Assembly (NCBI GenBank): GCA_002685895.1
Contig: NYYK01000097.1
Span: 1-8,194 of the forward strand
DNA length: 8,194 bases
Direction: 5' to 3'
Source: Methanobacteriota archaeon
Lineage (GTDB): Archaea > Thermoplasmatota > Poseidoniia > Poseidoniales > Thalassarchaeaceae
Below, piece after piece: positions 7,106 to 8,194 of the stretch. The notes below the pieces were generated by a model. The model worked only from the letters and a program-made list of their open reading frames with translations, did no database searches and was not told where the DNA came from. Position numbers and translations under genes: made by a program. How positions within the stretch are numbered: position 1 is the first letter of the stretch; every line of letters begins with the position of its first letter.

Positions 7106-7111
7106 CAGTAA
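7088..7111 (+). repeat. Alternative hairpin overlapping the terminator
   Basis: TTACTGA (7088-7094) pairs perfectly with TCAGTAA (7105-7111) around a 10-base loop holding the T-run. It shares bases 7091-7094 with the right arm of the 7080-7096 stem, so the two structures exclude each other. Confidence 0.45.
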
Positions 7112-7127
7112 GGGGAATCATATCTAG

Positions 7128-7135
7128 AAATTATC
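7128..7135 (+). promoter_or_regulatory. Candidate TATA box for the nuclease-like gene
   Basis: AAATTATC is centred about 33 bases before the ATG at 7165. Archaeal spacing then predicts transcription starting near 7158, with a leader of only a few bases. The only purine-rich match, AGGA at 7152-7155, could act as a weak ribosome site on a slightly longer transcript. Confidence 0.4.
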
Positions 7136-7164
7136 AAGAACCCTGACTTTTAGGAATCTGGGCT

Positions 7165-8034
7165 ATGTCGAAAAAAACGATTGTATGGAGCCCAAGTAGA
7201 ATAAGAACGCTGAACGAATGCCCCCGAAGGTATGTCCACTTTCATGTGGTTGGTAATGGCGGGTGGCCGGGAGGGCCACGTGCTAAAGATCCGAAAGTTG
7301 CCCAAGCTTGGCAGTTAGGAAGCAAACGAAAAAACAGTGATTTGATGTTACGCACCATCTCAGATGGTGTGAAAGATTGGGTTTTGATGAAATTTCGTGG
7401 TGAGAAATGGGTTGAACATAGTGCGAAAAACGAGATGACTGCGCGCATGAGGTGCAACTTGAAAGAAAATTGTGGGGAAGTTGATGATGACCTAATCAAG
7501 AATATGATTAGTGACGGATTCCCTAGACTCTCTGCACTTGAAAGGGCGCCTCTGCTATCGCAACTTGGTAGTGAACGAGTAGATGAGTGGATGCCACTTA
7601 ATCGGCTAGAGCCGCACTGGGTAGGCAACTCAAGAGTGTACACTGTGCCAGATCTAATTGCGAGAATCGGTGAGAAGTGGCACTTGGTGCGGCTGGCATC
7701 CCAAATATGGCGTAGAGTGCCGAGTGAAATCCAGCAATTGGAACTAGGTGTGATGCTAAAGTGGGCACTTGAAGAACCAAGTCTACCCAACTCAGCTGAT
7801 CAATTCGTCATTCATAGAATTGGTTGGGTCAGCCACCGTTGGCTCGGATGGAGAAAGCGTGGTAGTGCAGTTTGGAACGACGCTAGCAAAATAATGCTGG
7901 CACACGATCTCAAGGAATTGCGGTTCATGCACTTGGCAAGTCAAAGCAATGCAAGTCTAGATGACCTAGCAACCAATGAAACAAAGCAACATTGCTCCAA
8001 TTGCGGTTATAGGAAAGAGTGCCCCTCATCATGA
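7165..8034 (+). CDS. PD-(D/E)XK (Cas4/RecB-like) iron-sulfur protein with degenerate nuclease site
   Basis: The protein has 289 residues. The N-terminal WSPSRIRTLNECPRRY (8-23) matches the opening 'S.SrL..y..CP.ry' of the PDDEXK_1/Cas4/AddB group. Cys19 together with C-terminal Cys277, Cys280 and Cys286 (CSNCGYRKEC) gives the classic C-xn-CxxC-x5-C iron-sulfur pattern that ties the ends of these domains together. In the core, Asp163 (VPDLIARIGEKW) fits the first catalytic Asp. The following strand, where 'vvDyKTg' is expected, reads LVRLASQ (174-180), so the second acid and the lysine appear replaced by Arg176 and Ala178. The downstream Gln (QQLELGVML, 190-198) is kept. The usual motif-I histidine after Gly52 is also absent. 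It may bind DNA without cutting, or use shifted residues. No cas gene or helicase is next to it here. Confidence 0.8.
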   Translation: MSKKTIVWSPSRIRTLNECPRRYVHFHVVGNGGWPGGPRAKDPKVAQAWQLGSKRKNSDLMLRTISDGVKDWVLMKFRGEKWVEHSAKNEMTARMRCNLKENCGEVDDDLIKNMISDGFPRLSALERAPLLSQLGSERVDEWMPLNRLEPHWVGNSRVYTVPDLIARIGEKWHLVRLASQIWRRVPSEIQQLELGVMLKWALEEPSLPNSADQFVIHRIGWVSHRWLGWRKRGSAVWNDASKIMLAHDLKELRFMHLASQSNASLDDLATNETKQHCSNCGYRKECPSS

Positions 8035-8050
8035 AATAGAACGCGTGGGT

Positions 8051-8069
8051 ACCCATCCAACTGATGGGT
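8051..8069 (+). terminator. Hairpin after the nuclease-like gene
   Basis: ACCCATC (8051-8057) and GATGGGT (8063-8069) form a perfect 7-bp stem with a 5-base loop, 16 bases after the stop codon. The left arm also lies in an overlapping palindrome, TGGGTACCCA (8046-8055). No T-run follows closely; the nearest T-rich bases begin at about 8092. A terminator role is therefore only moderate, and a regulator site for the next gene is possible. Confidence 0.4.
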
Positions 8070-8091
8070 GTTGAATGGGGGTCCCTTCCGA

Positions 8092-8111
8092 TTTATTGCT
8101 CGTAATATATA
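8092..8111 (+). promoter_or_regulatory. Promoter region of the gene at the right edge
   Basis: Two TATA-like elements are present: TTTATT (8092-8097) and TAATATATA (8103-8111). The first is spaced for a near-leaderless transcript starting around 8121-8126. The second is the stronger match but would start transcription near 8133, inside the proposed frame. That would imply a start codon further downstream, such as GTG 8165 or ATG 8180. Confidence 0.4.
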
Positions 8112-8125
8112 CTGATTTAGGACTC

Positions 8126-8194
8126 GTGAGCGCAAGTGCGATTGATTTATTGTTACGCTCTGATGTGGTGTCTTCGTGGATGAAGTTGAGGAGC
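8126..8194 (+). CDS. N-terminal fragment of a probable protein, cut by the window edge
   Basis: From GTG 8126 the frame stays open for 23 codons to the window end and reads MSASAIDLLLRSDVVSSWM and onward. Hydrophobic and charged residues alternate as in an amphipathic helix. It follows a promoter-like region and is co-oriented with the upstream genes. Too little is visible to name a family. In-frame GTG 8165, GTG 8168 and ATG 8180 are alternative starts. Confidence 0.45.
   Translation, partial: MSASAIDLLLRSDVVSSWMKLRS

Noticed and set aside
6755..7146. Overlapping plus-strand frames of 77 and 118 codons across the end of the 790-residue gene
   Set aside because: They run out of frame through membrane-segment codons and have no start signals or family features.
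7242..7790. A 182-residue minus-strand open frame opposite the nuclease-like gene
   Set aside because: The plus-strand product has clear family motifs. The minus-strand product is Ser/Pro-rich without recognisable structure, typical of a shadow frame.
7165..8034. Cas4 as part of a CRISPR-Cas or defence system
   Set aside because: No direct repeats, other cas genes, helicase or transposase are present in the window, and the catalytic D-x-K appears missing. A CRISPR role is not supported.

Overview
The window reads as a stretch of archaeal chromosome. Planktonic Euryarchaeota of the Marine Group II / Poseidoniales type are the best guess. This is inferred from moderate GC, archaeal TATA-like boxes with mostly short leaders, weak or absent Shine-Dalgarno sites, acidic secreted proteins with signal peptides or a lipobox, and archaea-typical families (DUF92, PrsW). 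No rRNA or other marker gene is present to confirm it.

Layout: a secreted protein runs leftwards off the left edge (1-357, minus strand). It is divergent, across about 150 bp, from a rightward lipoprotein with four evenly spaced Asp-boxes of a sialidase-like beta-propeller (507-1967). After a 174-bp gap come three rightward integral membrane proteins: a PrsW-family intramembrane metalloprotease (2142-3695), a DUF92 protein related to plant phytyl-phosphate kinase VTE6 (3809-4627), and a 790-residue protein (4692-7064) with a secreted N-terminal region, a thioredoxin-like domain lacking both redox cysteines, and about eight membrane segments. Next is a 289-residue PD-(D/E)XK nuclease/Cas4-like protein (7165-8034) that keeps its four iron-sulfur cysteines but seems to have lost catalytic residues. 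A probable new gene opens at 8126 and runs off the right edge.

The genes are 60-175 bp apart, most gaps contain a candidate promoter, and at least two hold hairpins. They look like separate or loosely coupled units rather than one operon. The shared theme of the first five genes is the cell envelope: secreted and lipid-anchored proteins, membrane proteolysis and possible isoprenoid-phosphate metabolism. The nuclease-like protein is the exception. No mobile element, CRISPR array, tRNA, rRNA or defence island was seen.

The items most worth following are the cysteine-less thioredoxin-like domain in a polytopic membrane protein, the apparently catalytically dead iron-sulfur PD-(D/E)XK protein, the PrsW protein with an insertion inside its catalytic core, a perfect 18-bp palindrome next to a TATA box, and two mutually exclusive hairpins ahead of the nuclease-like gene.
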